Below are positions 11,051 to 20,226 of a stretch of DNA of 64,000 bases, piece after piece. Both the position numbers and the translations under genes were made by a program. The stretch's first letter is position 1. Each line of letters begins with the position of its first letter. This DNA is from Mycobacterium sp. Z3061 (GTDB taxonomy: Bacteria; Actinomycetota; Actinomycetes; Mycobacteriales; Mycobacteriaceae): NCBI RefSeq assembly GCF_031583025.1, contig NZ_CP134062.1, positions 2,976,001 to 3,040,000 on the forward strand, written 5' to 3'. The notes under the pieces are model-generated. The model saw nothing but the letters and a program-made list of their open reading frames with translations. It made no database searches and was not told the DNA's origin.

Positions 11051-11282
11051 TTGACGGCTGTTGGACTTTGCATCGAGGCGCAACTGTTGACTGCGGAGCA
11101 GGTTGTCACGACGGTTCTGGCGAAGCTTGAGTACCAGCCTTCCAAGACGACCCGGGCTTGGTGCAAGCGTCCCGACAAAGCCGAACGAAGCGGGTTATTG
11201 GTTTGAGCCGATCCCGTATCTCCCAAAATCAAGTGCCGGTGCGGCATTTTGCTGATACAGGATGCTGAGAGGAACCAATGTC

Positions 11283-12917
11283 TTGAGCAGGCTACTCCGC
11301 GACATCTTCGCAACCGCCCAATCTTCCCCCCACGCCCTACGTGTCGGTTCGATCGAGGATCCCCGGTCGATCACCTGGCGCGAGGTTCACGAGCAGGCCA
11401 GCGGTATGTCGAATGTTCTGGCCGGCAAGAACATCGGTCGGAACGACACCGTTGCCGTGTTGGCGGCGGAAGCATCCGACGTGGCGCCCTTGGCGCAAGC
11501 CCTGTGGATTCGCGGAACCGCCCTGACGATGCTGCAGCAACCGACTCCGCGCAACGATTTGGCTGTGTGGATCGCCGACACAGTACAAGCGTGTCGGATG
11601 TTGAATGTGCCGTTGGTAGTGCTGGGCGATCCGTTCGAGATGGCGGCGGACGCGCTGGCGGCAGAAGGACTGTGCGTCTGCACGGTCGAATCCCTGCGCG
11701 GTGCCGGTCCGATCGCCCTAGTGGATACCGACGACAGCGACATCGCGATGCGCCAGCTCACTTCCGGCTCCACCGGGATACCCAAAGCGGTAGAGATCAG
11801 CCACGGCAATCTGGCCGCCAACATCGAATCGTCGTGTCGCGCCGTCGAGATCTCTATTGACACGGTAATGGCGAGCTGGCTGCCCCTCTGCCACGACATG
11901 GGCATGGTCGGGTTTATCTGCCTGCCAATGAAAACGGGCAATGAGGTGGTGGTGATTCGAACCGATAAATTCCTTCGGCGGCCCATCGTGTGGGCCGAGA
12001 TGCTCACCAAATTCCGGGCGGAGGTTACGGCAGGCCCCAACTTCGCTTATTCCGTCCTGGCTCGCGTGCTTGAGAAGGCCGACCCTGCATCAATCGACCT
12101 GTCGGCCTTACGGGTCGCGGTCAACGGTGCCGAGCCCATCGATCATCGTGACCTCGAACACCTCAGCGCGGTGGGATCGCGCTTCGGCATGGGTGCAGGC
12201 GTAGCAACACCGTTTTTCGGGCTTGCCGAAGCTACTCTCACGGTTTCCGCCGGCAACTTCCGGGCGCCCGCCGTCGTCGACTATGTCTCCCGGCGGAGCC
12301 TTGCCGAGAATTACCGCGCCGACCCAGTTGTTGCCGACTCAGAAAACGCCCAGCCTGTCGTGTGTTTGGGATTACCGATCCCGGACATGCAGGTCCGGGT
12401 CACCAGAAATGGTCAGGTGCTTGAAGAAGCCAGGCAGGTGGGCGCCATCGAGCTCTGCAGCCCCTCGATCGGCCGGCAATACGTCACGGTTGACGGTACG
12501 GTCCCAGTACTCGATGACACGGGCTGGTTCGATACCGGAGACCTGGGATATCTCGATGAACTCGGACGGGTTCACGTCTGCGGTCGCATCAAAGATGTAA
12601 TCGTGGTGGCTGGCCGCAACCTTCATCCTCATGACATCGAGCGCGCCGCCGCGAGTGTCGAGGGCGTCCGCAAGGGATGCGTCGTGGCCTTGCGGGTGGA
12701 CAACGATCGTGAAGGTTTCGTAATTCTTGCCGAAGTCTACGAACGTTTCAATGAATCCGAGAGGGCCACAATTCGCCGGGCTATTGCCGCGCGAGTTAGT
12801 AGTCACGTCGGCCATACGCCGCGTGAGGTTCGGCTCCTGAATCCCGGCAGTCTCCCGAAGACCACGTCCGGCAAGCTGCGCCGCAATAGTGCGCGGGCGC
12901 TGCTGGAGACGGTTTGA
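11283..12917 (+). CDS. Fatty acyl-AMP ligase (FAAL), FadD10-like
   Basis: A 544-residue member of the adenylate-forming superfamily. LTSGSTGIPKAVEISHGNL is the ATP-binding P-loop motif; SWLPLCHDMGMVGF and FFGLAEATLTVSAG are typical of FAALs rather than acyl-CoA synthetases; WFDTGDLGYL and GRIKDVIVVAGRNLHPHDIE form the hinge and C-terminal domain; SLPKTTSGKLRR carries the catalytic Lys. FAALs activate fatty acids as acyl-AMP and load them on a carrier protein, here most likely the ACP just upstream. The layout recalls the M. tuberculosis fadD10-ACP-nrp cluster, although the small dioxygenase and thioesterase genes of that cluster are absent. The TTG at 11283 follows GAGAGGAA by 8 bases; the in-frame ATG at 11262 has a poorer site. 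Confidence 0.88.
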   Translation: MSRLLRDIFATAQSSPHALRVGSIEDPRSITWREVHEQASGMSNVLAGKNIGRNDTVAVLAAEASDVAPLAQALWIRGTALTMLQQPTPRNDLAVWIADTVQACRMLNVPLVVLGDPFEMAADALAAEGLCVCTVESLRGAGPIALVDTDDSDIAMRQLTSGSTGIPKAVEISHGNLAANIESSCRAVEISIDTVMASWLPLCHDMGMVGFICLPMKTGNEVVVIRTDKFLRRPIVWAEMLTKFRAEVTAGPNFAYSVLARVLEKADPASIDLSALRVAVNGAEPIDHRDLEHLSAVGSRFGMGAGVATPFFGLAEATLTVSAGNFRAPAVVDYVSRRSLAENYRADPVVADSENAQPVVCLGLPIPDMQVRVTRNGQVLEEARQVGAIELCSPSIGRQYVTVDGTVPVLDDTGWFDTGDLGYLDELGRVHVCGRIKDVIVVAGRNLHPHDIERAAASVEGVRKGCVVALRVDNDREGFVILAEVYERFNESERATIRRAIAARVSSHVGHTPREVRLLNPGSLPKTTSGKLRRNSARALLETV

Positions 12918-12969
12918 CGCTCAGCGGTCGCGTGGTTACGTCGACGGACGGTGCGACGACCCAGTAACG

Positions 12970-13908
12970 TCAACCCCATCGGCCGAGGATGTCGGCAGCC
13001 GGTAGCCCCGCTGTCAGCGCTGCCATCAACAGAACCCGGGCCTGCGACGGTGCCAGCTGCGGCACCATCAGAGCTCCCGCTTCGATCAGGTCGTGGCCAG
13101 GTCCGTAAGCCGCACTGACCCGGCCGCCGGGCACGCGGGTCGAAACCGCGACCACCACCCCGTTACTGCATAGCCGACGCACCCCGTCGATAACGGCGGC
13201 TCCGGCGTTACCGGATCCCAACGCTTCAAGCACCACGCCGCGGGCACCCGCCGCGGCGAAGGCGTCCAGCGCCACGGCGTCACTGCCCAGGTAGGCAGCC
13301 GCGATATCGACCCGGGGTGCGACGGCGGCACTCAAGTCCCCGAGGAACGGCCGGACCTTCGCGCCAGTCGGCGTCATCCCGCCGTTCACGGTTGCGAGCA
13401 GGTGCCCGGCGAAACCGCTCACCTCGTGCGTCGTGACCTTGCGCACGCCCAAGGGCTGCAACACCCGGCCGGCGAAGCACACCAGAACCCCGAGGTCACG
13501 GGCCTGGCGGCTGGACGCCACGGTAAGCGCGTCACGCAGGTTGGCAGGGCCGTCCGCGTCGGGGGCGTCGGCGCTGCGCATGGCCCCGGTCAGCACGACC
13601 GGGGCCGCACCGGCATACCCCATCTCCAGCCACAGTGCCGTTTCTTCCATCGTGTCGGTTCCGTGGGTGATGACGACTCCGTCGGCGCCGCCGTCGATCG
13701 CGGTCATCACCGCCGCGCGGATGCGATCCCAGTCAGCGGTGACGAGTTCGGAGCTGTTGATCGCCATCAGGTCGACGATGTCGACGTCGAATGCCTGCCT
13801 GAGACCGGTGGCGAGCTGGGCGCCGCCGCGGGCTGGCCGACGGACACCGTCGGCGCCGGTGATCGTCGAGATCGTGCCCCCGGTGGTGATAACGGCAATG
13901 CGGCCCAT
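12970..13908 (-). CDS. ansA: L-asparaginase
   Basis: A 312-residue type I/II-like L-asparaginase hydrolysing asparagine to aspartate and ammonia. The two catalytic Thr motifs are visible: [13 protein letters not shown] at the N-terminus and [15 protein letters not shown] near residues 80-95; a conserved [19 protein letters not shown] follows. No signal peptide is seen, so the enzyme is probably cytoplasmic, although M. tuberculosis AnsA has been linked to nitrogen use and acid resistance in infection. It is the Rv1538c orthologue, next to dinX in M. tuberculosis but here pushed 7 kb away by the NRPS-FAAL block. It converges on the FAAL gene (52-base gap) and is divergent from lspA. Confidence 0.93.
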   Translation of the reverse strand: MGRIAVITTGGTISTITGADGVRRPARGGAQLATGLRQAFDVDIVDLMAINSSELVTADWDRIRAAVMTAIDGGADGVVITHGTDTMEETALWLEMGYAGAAPVVLTGAMRSADAPDADGPANLRDALTVASSRQARDLGVLVCFAGRVLQPLGVRKVTTHEVSGFAGHLLATVNGGMTPTGAKVRPFLGDLSAAVAPRVDIAAAYLGSDAVALDAFAAAGARGVVLEALGSGNAGAAVIDGVRRLCSNGVVVAVSTRVPGGRVSAAYGPGHDLIEAGALMVPQLAPSQARVLLMAALTAGLPAADILGRWG

Positions 13909-14285
13909 AAAGAAATCATTCCTTACCCGGTACGGGCGCTCGCGGCGCCGATCGTCTACTCCCCGATCTTGCGGGGACGATGAGGGTCAGCGCATTTCCA
14001 CGGCGTTCCACGCCTACACAAGCCCTGCGGTCCACGGCGACGCAGGCGGGCCTGTGTTGCGTTCGATTCCAGTGTCTTGGGCAGGAGGAAGCACCGGCCT
14101 GCGTCCACTTCACCGGGTCGGAGCCAGATCGACGGGTTCGGCCACTAGCGCCGACCGCGGTACCCCAGCACCGGGTTGTAGAGTGCCCGGATGCAAATGG
14201 TGGTCCGTGGCTCCCGCCCGCTTGGTCTCTGACGGGGAAGCAACACAATGACGGGTTCGGACATCACTTGGTGGATGATGGTGTG
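13909..14285. other. ansA-lspA divergent intergenic region
   Basis: A 377-base gap carrying the promoters of ansA and lspA. An inverted repeat lies at about 13950-13982 (ATCGTC...CCCCG paired with CGGGGACGAT), in the ansA leader. Open frames run through the gap into lspA, but they look like non-coding shadow: homology to LspA starts only at 14286. No RNA gene was recognised. Confidence 0.4.
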
Positions 14286-14900
14286 GTGCCTGACGAACCA
14301 ACAGGATCCGTCGATCCACGCTCTTCAGCATTGAGCGCCAAAGAAGCCCACGAACCCGAGGCTTCCGCGTCGCAGCCGCCGCACCGGCGTTTGCGCCTGC
14401 TCTTGTCGGTTGCCGCAGTGGTGCTTGCGCTCGACATCATCACCAAGGTTCTGGCGGTCAAACTGCTGCCCCCCGGCCAGCCGGTCTCCATCATTGGCGA
14501 CACCGTGACCTGGACGCTGGTGCGCAATTCCGGCGCCGCGTTCTCGATGGCGACGGGATACACATGGGTGCTCACCCTGATCGCGACGGGTGTCGTGGTC
14601 GGCATCTTCTGGATGGGTCGGCGGCTGGTATCGCCCTGGTGGGCGCTGGGTCTCGGCATGATCCTGGGCGGCGCGATGGGCAACCTGGTCGATCGCTTCT
14701 TCCGAGCGCCCGGCCCGCTGCGCGGTCACGTCGTCGACTTCCTGTCGGTCGGATGGTGGCCGGTGTTCAACGTCGCCGACCCTTCGGTGGTGGGCGGCGC
14801 CATTCTGCTGGTCGTCCTGTCCATCTTCGGCTTCGATTTCGACACCGTCGGCCGCCGGAAGTCCAACGGCGGCAACGAGGATCAGGGCGCAGTTGACTGA
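14286..14900 (+). CDS. lspA: Lipoprotein signal peptidase (signal peptidase II)
   Basis: A 204-residue inner-membrane aspartyl protease that cleaves prolipoproteins ahead of the lipidated Cys. Four membrane helices are evident. The conserved blocks are [32 protein letters not shown] (first catalytic Asp) and VVDFLSVGW followed by [11 protein letters not shown] (second catalytic Asp). The first ~45 residues are a hydrophilic Pro/Ala/Glu-rich cytoplasmic extension, normal for mycobacterial LspA. I chose the GTG at 14286, which opens PDEPTGS as in M. tuberculosis Rv1539. The stop overlaps the TTG start of the next gene by 8 bases, so the two are probably co-translated. Its likely local substrates include the lipoproteins LprI and the cupredoxin-like protein near 61 kb. 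Confidence 0.95.
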   Translation: MPDEPTGSVDPRSSALSAKEAHEPEASASQPPHRRLRLLLSVAAVVLALDIITKVLAVKLLPPGQPVSIIGDTVTWTLVRNSGAAFSMATGYTWVLTLIATGVVVGIFWMGRRLVSPWWALGLGMILGGAMGNLVDRFFRAPGPLRGHVVDFLSVGWWPVFNVADPSVVGGAILLVVLSIFGFDFDTVGRRKSNGGNEDQGAVD

Positions 14901-15819
14901 GCGCTCGATGCCGGTCCCGGACGGATTGGCGGGCATGCGCGTGGACGCCGGCCTGGCCCGCCTGCTGGGGCTGTCCCGCAGCGCCGCGGCGGCCATCGCC
15001 GAAGACGGCGGTGTCGAACTCGACGGCGTGACGGCGGGCAAGTCCGACCGCCTGAACGCCGGGGCCTGGTTGCAGGTGCGACTGCCGGAGCCGCCCAAGC
15101 CCCCGGAGAACACCCCCGTCGACATCGAGGGCATGACGATCCTCTACTCCGACGACGACATCGTCGCAGTCGACAAGCCGGCCGCGGTGGCCGCGCACGC
15201 CTCGGTCGGCTGGACCGGCCCCACGGTGCTGGGCGGCCTGGCGGCCGCCGGCTACCGGATCACCACCTCGGGTGTGCACGAGCGCCAGGGGATCGTGCAT
15301 CGCCTCGACGTCGGAACCTCCGGGGTGATGGTGGTGGCCATCTCCGAACGCGCCTACACCGTCCTCAAGCGGGCGTTCAAACAGCGCACCGTGGAAAAGC
15401 GGTATCACGCCTTGGTGCAGGGCCATCCGGACCCGTCCAGCGGAACCATCGACGCCCCGATCGGCCGCCACCCCGGCCCGGAGTGGAAGTTCGCGGTTAC
15501 CCGGGATGGCCGGCACAGCATCACCCACTACGACACCATGGAGGCGTTCGTCGCCGCCAGCCTTCTCGACGTGCACCTGGAAACCGGTCGTACCCATCAG
15601 ATTCGGGTGCACTTCTCCGCGCTGCACCATCCGTGCTGTGGCGACCTCGTCTATGGTGCTGACCCGAAGCTCGCGAAAAGACTTGGGCTGGAACGTCAAT
15701 GGTTGCACGCGCGATCTCTGGCCTTCGCGCATCCGGCCGACGGCCGGCGGATCGAGATCGTCAGTCCCTATCCGGCGGATCTGCAGCACGCCCTGGACGT
15801 GTTACGCGCCGAGGGCTGA
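14893..15819 (+). CDS. RluA/RluD-family pseudouridine synthase
   Basis: A 308-residue RNA pseudouridine synthase. An S4-like N-terminal domain (about 1-75, [21 protein letters not shown]) is followed by the catalytic domain with [18 protein letters not shown] and the active-site motif [14 protein letters not shown], whose Asp is the nucleophile, then [11 protein letters not shown]. It converts uridine to pseudouridine, probably in 23S rRNA; the exact site cannot be told. It starts at TTG ([11 protein letters not shown]), inside the end of lspA, as in Rv1540. Its last 18 bases overlap the convergent methyltransferase gene. Confidence 0.9.
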   Translation: MTERSMPVPDGLAGMRVDAGLARLLGLSRSAAAAIAEDGGVELDGVTAGKSDRLNAGAWLQVRLPEPPKPPENTPVDIEGMTILYSDDDIVAVDKPAAVAAHASVGWTGPTVLGGLAAAGYRITTSGVHERQGIVHRLDVGTSGVMVVAISERAYTVLKRAFKQRTVEKRYHALVQGHPDPSSGTIDAPIGRHPGPEWKFAVTRDGRHSITHYDTMEAFVAASLLDVHLETGRTHQIRVHFSALHHPCCGDLVYGADPKLAKRLGLERQWLHARSLAFAHPADGRRIEIVSPYPADLQHALDVLRAEG

Positions 15820-16590
15820 CCGCCCGGGTTTTCGGGCCTCCACCAGCACCCGCGTCGGATGGGTGACGAAGCGGCCTTCGGCGGTGATCAGATCGTGCAG
15901 TTCGCGCAGTCGCGAGTAATACGGCTCGGCGGTGAAATCGGGCACGGTCCAGATCAGCTTGCGTAGGAAGTAGATCACCGCGCCGATGTCGAAGAACTCC
16001 GCCCGGAGCCGTTCCATGCGCATGTCCACCACCTGCAGTCCGGCGGCCTGCGCGCCCGCCCGCTGGGTGGCCGGCTCGTAGAGTGCCCACAGCTGCGGTT
16101 GCGGCCCGACGACGTGGGTCACCAACTCCGACACCGTCGCCGGACCGGGATGCTGCGCGAAATAGGTGCCGCCGGGCTGCAGCAGCCGCGCGATCTCGCT
16201 CCACCACACGGCAATCGGATGACGGCTGATCACCAGATCGAAGGCTTCGTCGGCGAACGGCAACGGTGGTTCGTCGCCGGTGGCAACCACCACCACACCG
16301 CGGGGATTCAGTCGCCTACTGGCCAATGCCGCATTGGGAGGCCATGATTCAGTGGCTGCCATGGTCGGCGGGAACTTCTCGGCCCCGGCCAGTACCTCGC
16401 CGCCGCCGGTATGGATGTCCAGTGCCGCCGACGCACCCGCCAATCGCCCGCTCATCAGCCGCTGATACCCCCAGGACGGCCGCTGCTCCGTTGCGCGGCC
16501 GTCCAGCCAGGAGAAATCCCAACCCTCCACCGGCGCCGCCACCGCCTCAGCGACCAGGTCCTCAAACGAGCGCATGCCCAGCATTGTCAC
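15802..16590 (-). CDS. Class I SAM-dependent methyltransferase, copy 2
   Basis: A 262-residue methyltransferase. [17 protein letters not shown] is motif I (SAM-binding Gly-rich loop), [20 protein letters not shown] covers motif IV, and [16 protein letters not shown] the post-motif region. The pair of neighbouring genes share most of their sequence (for example [20 protein letters not shown] is identical), so they are tandem duplicates. The GTG at 16590 overlaps the stop of the upstream copy (GTGA); an ATG two codons in is an alternative. The substrate is unknown; the family resembles the UbiE/small-molecule methyltransferases. Confidence 0.85.
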   Translation of the reverse strand: MTMLGMRSFEDLVAEAVAAPVEGWDFSWLDGRATEQRPSWGYQRLMSGRLAGASAALDIHTGGGEVLAGAEKFPPTMAATESWPPNAALASRRLNPRGVVVVATGDEPPLPFADEAFDLVISRHPIAVWWSEIARLLQPGGTYFAQHPGPATVSELVTHVVGPQPQLWALYEPATQRAGAQAAGLQVVDMRMERLRAEFFDIGAVIYFLRKLIWTVPDFTAEPYYSRLRELHDLITAEGRFVTHPTRVLVEARKPGRSALGA

Positions 16591-17354
16591 TCAGGCTTGC
16601 GGGCCTCGACGAGAACCCGCGCCGCATGCGCGACGAACGGACCCTCGGCTTCGATGCGCTCGTGGAGTTCGCGCAGCCGCTCGCGATAGCGCTCGACGGT
16701 GAAGCCGGGCACGGTCCAGATCACCTTGCGCAGGAAATAGACGACGGCGCCGACGTCGAAGAACTCCTGGCGCAGGCGCTCGAGTCGCATCTCCACGATC
16801 TGCAGGCCGGCGGACTCTGCCTGCGCGCGCTCAGCTTTCGGGTCCCGCCGGGCCCATGCCTGCGGCTGTGGGCCGATGAAGAATTCGGTCAACTCGGCGA
16901 CGGTGGCCGGGCCGATGTGTTGAGCCAGATATATTCCGCCGGGCCGCAACACCCGGGCGATCTCAGCCCAAGGCACGCTGTTGGGGTGCCGGCTGGTCAC
17001 CAGGTCGAACACGTCACCGGCGAACGGCAGTGCCTTCTCGTCGGGCACGGACACCACCACGACGCCGCGCGGGTGCAGGCGTCTGGTGGCCAGCGCGGCG
17101 TTCGGCCGCCACGGTTCCACGGCCGCCATGGTCGGCGGAAATCGCGGGGCCCCGGCCAGTACCTCACCGCCGCCGGTCTGGATGTCCAGTGCGGCCGAGA
17201 CTTTCGCCAGCCGGTCGCTCATCAAGCGCTGATAACCCCAGGACGGCCGCTGTTCGGTCGCCCGGCCGTCCAGCCAGGAGAAGTCCCAACCGTCGACCGA
17301 TGCCGAATCTGCTTCTGCCACCAGTTCTTCGAAAGTCCCGCCCATATCAGGCAT
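16587..17354 (-). CDS. Class I SAM-dependent methyltransferase, copy 1
   Basis: A 255-residue paralogue of the gene immediately downstream, with the same order of motifs: [17 protein letters not shown] (SAM loop), LPFAGDVFDLVTSRHPNSVP, EIARVLRPGGIYLAQHIGPA, and the C-terminal FFDVGAVVYFLRKVIWTVPGF. It is the promoter-proximal gene of the pair; its stop overlaps the next start by 4 bases, so translation is probably coupled. The divergent gap of 87 bases holds the ECF42-type promoter of the DGPF gene. Substrate unknown. Confidence 0.85.
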   Translation of the reverse strand: MPDMGGTFEELVAEADSASVDGWDFSWLDGRATEQRPSWGYQRLMSDRLAKVSAALDIQTGGGEVLAGAPRFPPTMAAVEPWRPNAALATRRLHPRGVVVVSVPDEKALPFAGDVFDLVTSRHPNSVPWAEIARVLRPGGIYLAQHIGPATVAELTEFFIGPQPQAWARRDPKAERAQAESAGLQIVEMRLERLRQEFFDVGAVVYFLRKVIWTVPGFTVERYRERLRELHERIEAEGPFVAHAARVLVEARKPE

Positions 17355-17377
17355 TCTCGTCTGGTAGGCGGCCCCGA

Positions 17378-17404
17378 TGTCGATCGGGCGCGGTGTCGGT
17401 CGTC
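17378..17404 (+). promoter_or_regulatory. Candidate ECF42-type promoter
   Basis: TGTCGA at 17378-17383 and CGTC at 17401-17404 with a 17-base spacer. I recall TGTCGA at -35 and CG(A/T)C at -10 as the motif described for ECF42 sigma factors in Streptomyces. It lies 38 bases before the DGPF-protein ATG, whose operon encodes an ECF42-like sigma factor, so autoregulation is the simple reading. Confidence 0.6.
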
Positions 17405-17441
17405 ATACCGTTGACATCTTCCAACAGATAGGGGACCACAT

Positions 17442-17822
17442 ATGCAGTACTGCCTGCTCATGCACTATCAGGAGGGCGGCGAGATCGGGTTGTCCGACGA
17501 AGACATGGCACCCGCGCGCGCGGCATTCGCTCAATACGCCGACGACCTGGACGCGGCGGGCGTCCTGATCGGCACACAGGTGCTGGAATCAGCTGCCGTG
17601 TCTACCACGTTCACGGCACGCAACGGAGCGCCCGAGATTCAGGACGGTCCGTTCGCCGACACCAAGGAACGTCTCGGTGGGGTCTTCGTCATCGAGGTGC
17701 CCGATCTGGATGCCGCACTGGAGTGGGCGAAACGATGCCCGGCCGCGGCGTGGGGAACGATCGAAATCCGGCCGGTGGGCGTGACGTATGCGAGCGGAAG
17801 GGGCTGGTATCAACCCGAGTGA
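17442..17822 (+). CDS. DGPF/YCII-domain protein linked to ECF42 sigma
   Basis: A 126-residue YCII-related protein opening MQYCLLMHYQEG and carrying the name-giving IQDGPFADTKE (DGPF at residues 68-71) followed by LGGVFVIEVPDLDAALEWA, a ferredoxin-like fold. Proteins of this type are small, probably cytoplasmic, of unknown biochemical activity, and are the standard partners and targets of ECF42 sigma factors. ATG at 17442 has a GGGGAC ribosome site 6 bases before it. The 3' end overlaps the sigma gene by 35 bases if that gene starts at 17788. Confidence 0.9.
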   Translation: MQYCLLMHYQEGGEIGLSDEDMAPARAAFAQYADDLDAAGVLIGTQVLESAAVSTTFTARNGAPEIQDGPFADTKERLGGVFVIEVPDLDAALEWAKRCPAAAWGTIEIRPVGVTYASGRGWYQPE

Positions 17823-19041
17823 GGTAGGGACCCGATTGGGCGCCTTCGTTCGCACCTCCTATGGGCGGCATCTGGCGCTGCTGGCCGCACCCACCGGCGA
17901 CATCCCGGCGGCCGAGGATGCCATCGCCGACGCGATGGAGCGGGCGCTGACCCGATGGCCGAGGGATGGGATACCGGCCAATCCGGAGGCCTGGATCTTG
18001 ACGGTGGCCCGCAATCGGCTGCGGGACCGCTGGAAATCGCATGCCTACCGAATGAGCCTACCGATGCCTGAAAAAGATTTCGAGGCAACAGAATTCAGCG
18101 AAGACGTGGCCACCATTCCAGATCGCCGGCTGGAGCTGATGCTGGTGTGCGCGCATCCCGCGATCGCCGCGAACTGCCGAACACCGTTGATGCTGCAGAC
18201 GGTGCTCGGCGTCGACGCTGCCGCTATCGGGCGCGCATTCTCAGTACCGGCTGCCACGATGGCGCAACGGCTGGTGCGCGCCAAGCGCCGAATCCGGGAC
18301 GCGGCAATCCCGTTTGCGATGCCGGGACGTGCGGATCTCGACGTCCGTTTGCCCGCCGTTCTGGAGGCGGTCTACGGCGCCTTCGCGATCGATTGGCAGC
18401 TGGAGCCGCAGGGCGACCCGATCGAGTCATTGGCGGCCGAAGCGCTGCATCTCGCACTGGTCCTGGTCGAGCTGCTGCCCGGTGATCCCGAGGTGCTCGG
18501 GCTGGCCGCACTGATGTACCTGTCGGAAGCCCGTCGAGCCGCGCGGCGCACCGGTGACGGCGAGTTCGTACCGCTGGACGAGCAGGACAGCAGGTTGTGG
18601 GATCGGACGCTGATCGCCCGCGGCGAAGACTTGTTGCATCGCGCCTACGACGTGGGTCGCCCGGGCCGCTACCAATATGAGGCGGCGATCCAGTCGGCGC
18701 ACTGCGCCCGCGCCGGGGACGGCTACGTAGACAAGGTTGCGCTGCGAGCGCTGCATCGCGCTCTGTTACGGCTTGCGCCGTCGCTGGGCGCTGCGGTCGC
18801 CCTGGCGGTGATCGATGCCGACATCGAAGGGACGCAAGCGGGCCTGCGGGCGCTGGACGCGATGGCCGCCACGGAACGATTTCAGCCGGCCTGGACCGCC
18901 CGCGCCCATCTGCTGGCGTCTGCGGGCGAATTCGAGGCCGCGGCGCAGGCGTACCGTCGGGCCATCGAGCTCACCACAGACGCCGGCGTCGTCAGGTATC
19001 TGACCCGAAGACTTGACGCGCTGGCTGACGATCAGGTGTGA
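17788..19041 (+). CDS. ECF42-type sigma factor with C-terminal helical extension
   Basis: A 417-residue protein. Region sigma2 is near residues 25-85 (AEDAIADAMERALTRWP, NPEAWILTVARNRLRD) and sigma4 near 130-180 (AIGRAFSVPAATMAQRLVRA, the helix-turn-helix). The remaining ~230 residues are helical, with TPR-like content and the block AFAIDWQLEPQGDPIESLAAEA, typical of ECF42. In ECF42 the C-terminal extension, not an anti-sigma factor, is thought to control activity, and no anti-sigma gene is present here. It lies behind the DGPF gene and probably drives the promoter at 17378. The start is uncertain: ATG 17788 or a TTG at 17836. Confidence 0.88.
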   Translation: MRAEGAGINPSEVGTRLGAFVRTSYGRHLALLAAPTGDIPAAEDAIADAMERALTRWPRDGIPANPEAWILTVARNRLRDRWKSHAYRMSLPMPEKDFEATEFSEDVATIPDRRLELMLVCAHPAIAANCRTPLMLQTVLGVDAAAIGRAFSVPAATMAQRLVRAKRRIRDAAIPFAMPGRADLDVRLPAVLEAVYGAFAIDWQLEPQGDPIESLAAEALHLALVLVELLPGDPEVLGLAALMYLSEARRAARRTGDGEFVPLDEQDSRLWDRTLIARGEDLLHRAYDVGRPGRYQYEAAIQSAHCARAGDGYVDKVALRALHRALLRLAPSLGAAVALAVIDADIEGTQAGLRALDAMAATERFQPAWTARAHLLASAGEFEAAAQAYRRAIELTTDAGVVRYLTRRLDALADDQV

Positions 19042-19075
19042 ATGATTTCTCTTCCAGCCCGGCACCGCCGCTTTG

Positions 19076-20005
19076 TTATACCGGCGTCCCGGGTCGACCA
19101 CTGACGTATTCGCGGGGTGTGGCGCCGAACCGGGTGCGGAATTCCTTGATGAAGTGCGAGGCGCTGGTGTAGCCGACCTGATGCGCGACGTCGGCGACGC
19201 CAACGTGTCGGTCCAGGATCAGTTCCCGTGCCCGGTTCAGTCGTACTTGCTTGACGTACTGGTACGGTGACGAACCCGTCAGCTCCCGAAACGCCCGGGT
19301 GAACGCCGACGGGCTCAGCCCCACCTGGGCGGCCAGGGTGGTGACCGTGATCGGTTCGATCAGCTGCGAATTGATGTAGGTCAGGGCCGCACCGATGGGA
19401 TTGCCCGCCGCCTGCTGCGCGGCGAAGTGCAGCAGGCGCGCGAATTGTTCACGTTGCAGCACCCGGTAGACCAATTCACGCAGATAGAGCGGCGCCAGGA
19501 CGCGCCGATCGACATCGGTGCCCAGCGACCGCAGGAATCTCAGCACGGAACTCATCACCTCGTCGTCGAGCGCGGAGACCATGCAGCTGTCCACGAGTTC
19601 GCGCACGGATGCCGTGTCGACGGGATTGCGGCCCGGCATCTTCTCGGAGATGCCGCGCACCGTGGAAGGATCGATCTCCAACACGAGGCACAGGCAAGGA
19701 CGGTGCGGTGATGCCTCGAGAACCTCGCTCTGGAACTGCAGATCGCCGTTGATGACGAGGTAGTTGAACTGGTCGTAGACGTGGCGTCTGCCCTTCTCCG
19801 TCACCGCCTTGCGGCCCTGGGCGACGATCCCGATCGAGAGCCCCCGGATCTCCTGCCACTCGGGTTGCGTTGGCCGGCTGAAGCGGTAGATCGTCAGCCC
19901 CGGCCACAGCCCGGCGTTCGGGCCGTCCTGGGTCGCGCGGGCGGTCAGTTCGGCGACGAGTTCACTCGATGTCGCGTGCTGCTCGACGTACTCGGTGGCG
20001 GTCAA
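19076..20005 (-). CDS. AraC/XylS-family transcriptional regulator
   Basis: A 309-residue regulator. The N-terminal ~190 residues match the AraC_N type of ligand domain (LTIYRFSRPTQPEWQEI, LVINGDLQFQSEV). Two helix-turn-helix motifs sit at the C-terminus: VTTLAAQVGLSPSAFTRAFR and GVADVAHQVGYTSASHFIKE, ending FGATPREYVSG. It is divergent from the alcohol dehydrogenase across 221 bases and very probably controls it, as AraC_N regulators commonly do for neighbouring oxidoreductases. It converges on the ECF42 gene. Confidence 0.9.
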   Translation of the reverse strand: MTATEYVEQHATSSELVAELTARATQDGPNAGLWPGLTIYRFSRPTQPEWQEIRGLSIGIVAQGRKAVTEKGRRHVYDQFNYLVINGDLQFQSEVLEASPHRPCLCLVLEIDPSTVRGISEKMPGRNPVDTASVRELVDSCMVSALDDEVMSSVLRFLRSLGTDVDRRVLAPLYLRELVYRVLQREQFARLLHFAAQQAAGNPIGAALTYINSQLIEPITVTTLAAQVGLSPSAFTRAFRELTGSSPYQYVKQVRLNRARELILDRHVGVADVAHQVGYTSASHFIKEFRTRFGATPREYVSGRPGTPV

Positions 20006-20086
20006 ATCGGCACCTCCTCGAGCATCGACGGCGACGAGTTTCGAATTGCTCTGTGGAAAAAGGTATCTGACCGCGTGATCACCCGC

Positions 20087-20126
20087 TGTGTCTGTGGGTC
20101 CCGGTCGTCTCGGAATGAGACAGACA
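20087..20126. promoter_or_regulatory. Candidate operator in the AraC-ADH gap
   Basis: GTCTC (20107-20111) and GAGAC (20117-20121) form an inverted repeat with a 5-base centre. An outer TGTCTGT (20089-20095) faces ACAGACA (20120-20126). The site is about 100 bases before the dehydrogenase start and 80 before the regulator start. It is the clearest symmetric element in the gap. Confidence 0.35.
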
Positions 20127-20226
20127 TCGAGCAGGAATCTGCTACCGCGACAGTCGTCGATCCGGTTTGCTGTGACTATCGGGCACGCATCATCTTCCCC
20201 ATGCTTCAGCGAGCGAAGGAAAAATC

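Noticed and set aside
11051..11261. Gene remnant between ACP and FAAL
   Set aside because: A short plus-strand frame (with LLTAEQVVTTVLAKLEYQPS) is readable, but it lacks a start, a known family and length.
13980..14285. N-terminal extension of LspA from the ATG at 13980
   Set aside because: The extra ~100 residues are Arg/Cys-rich and unlike LspA; the GTG at 14286 matches the family start.
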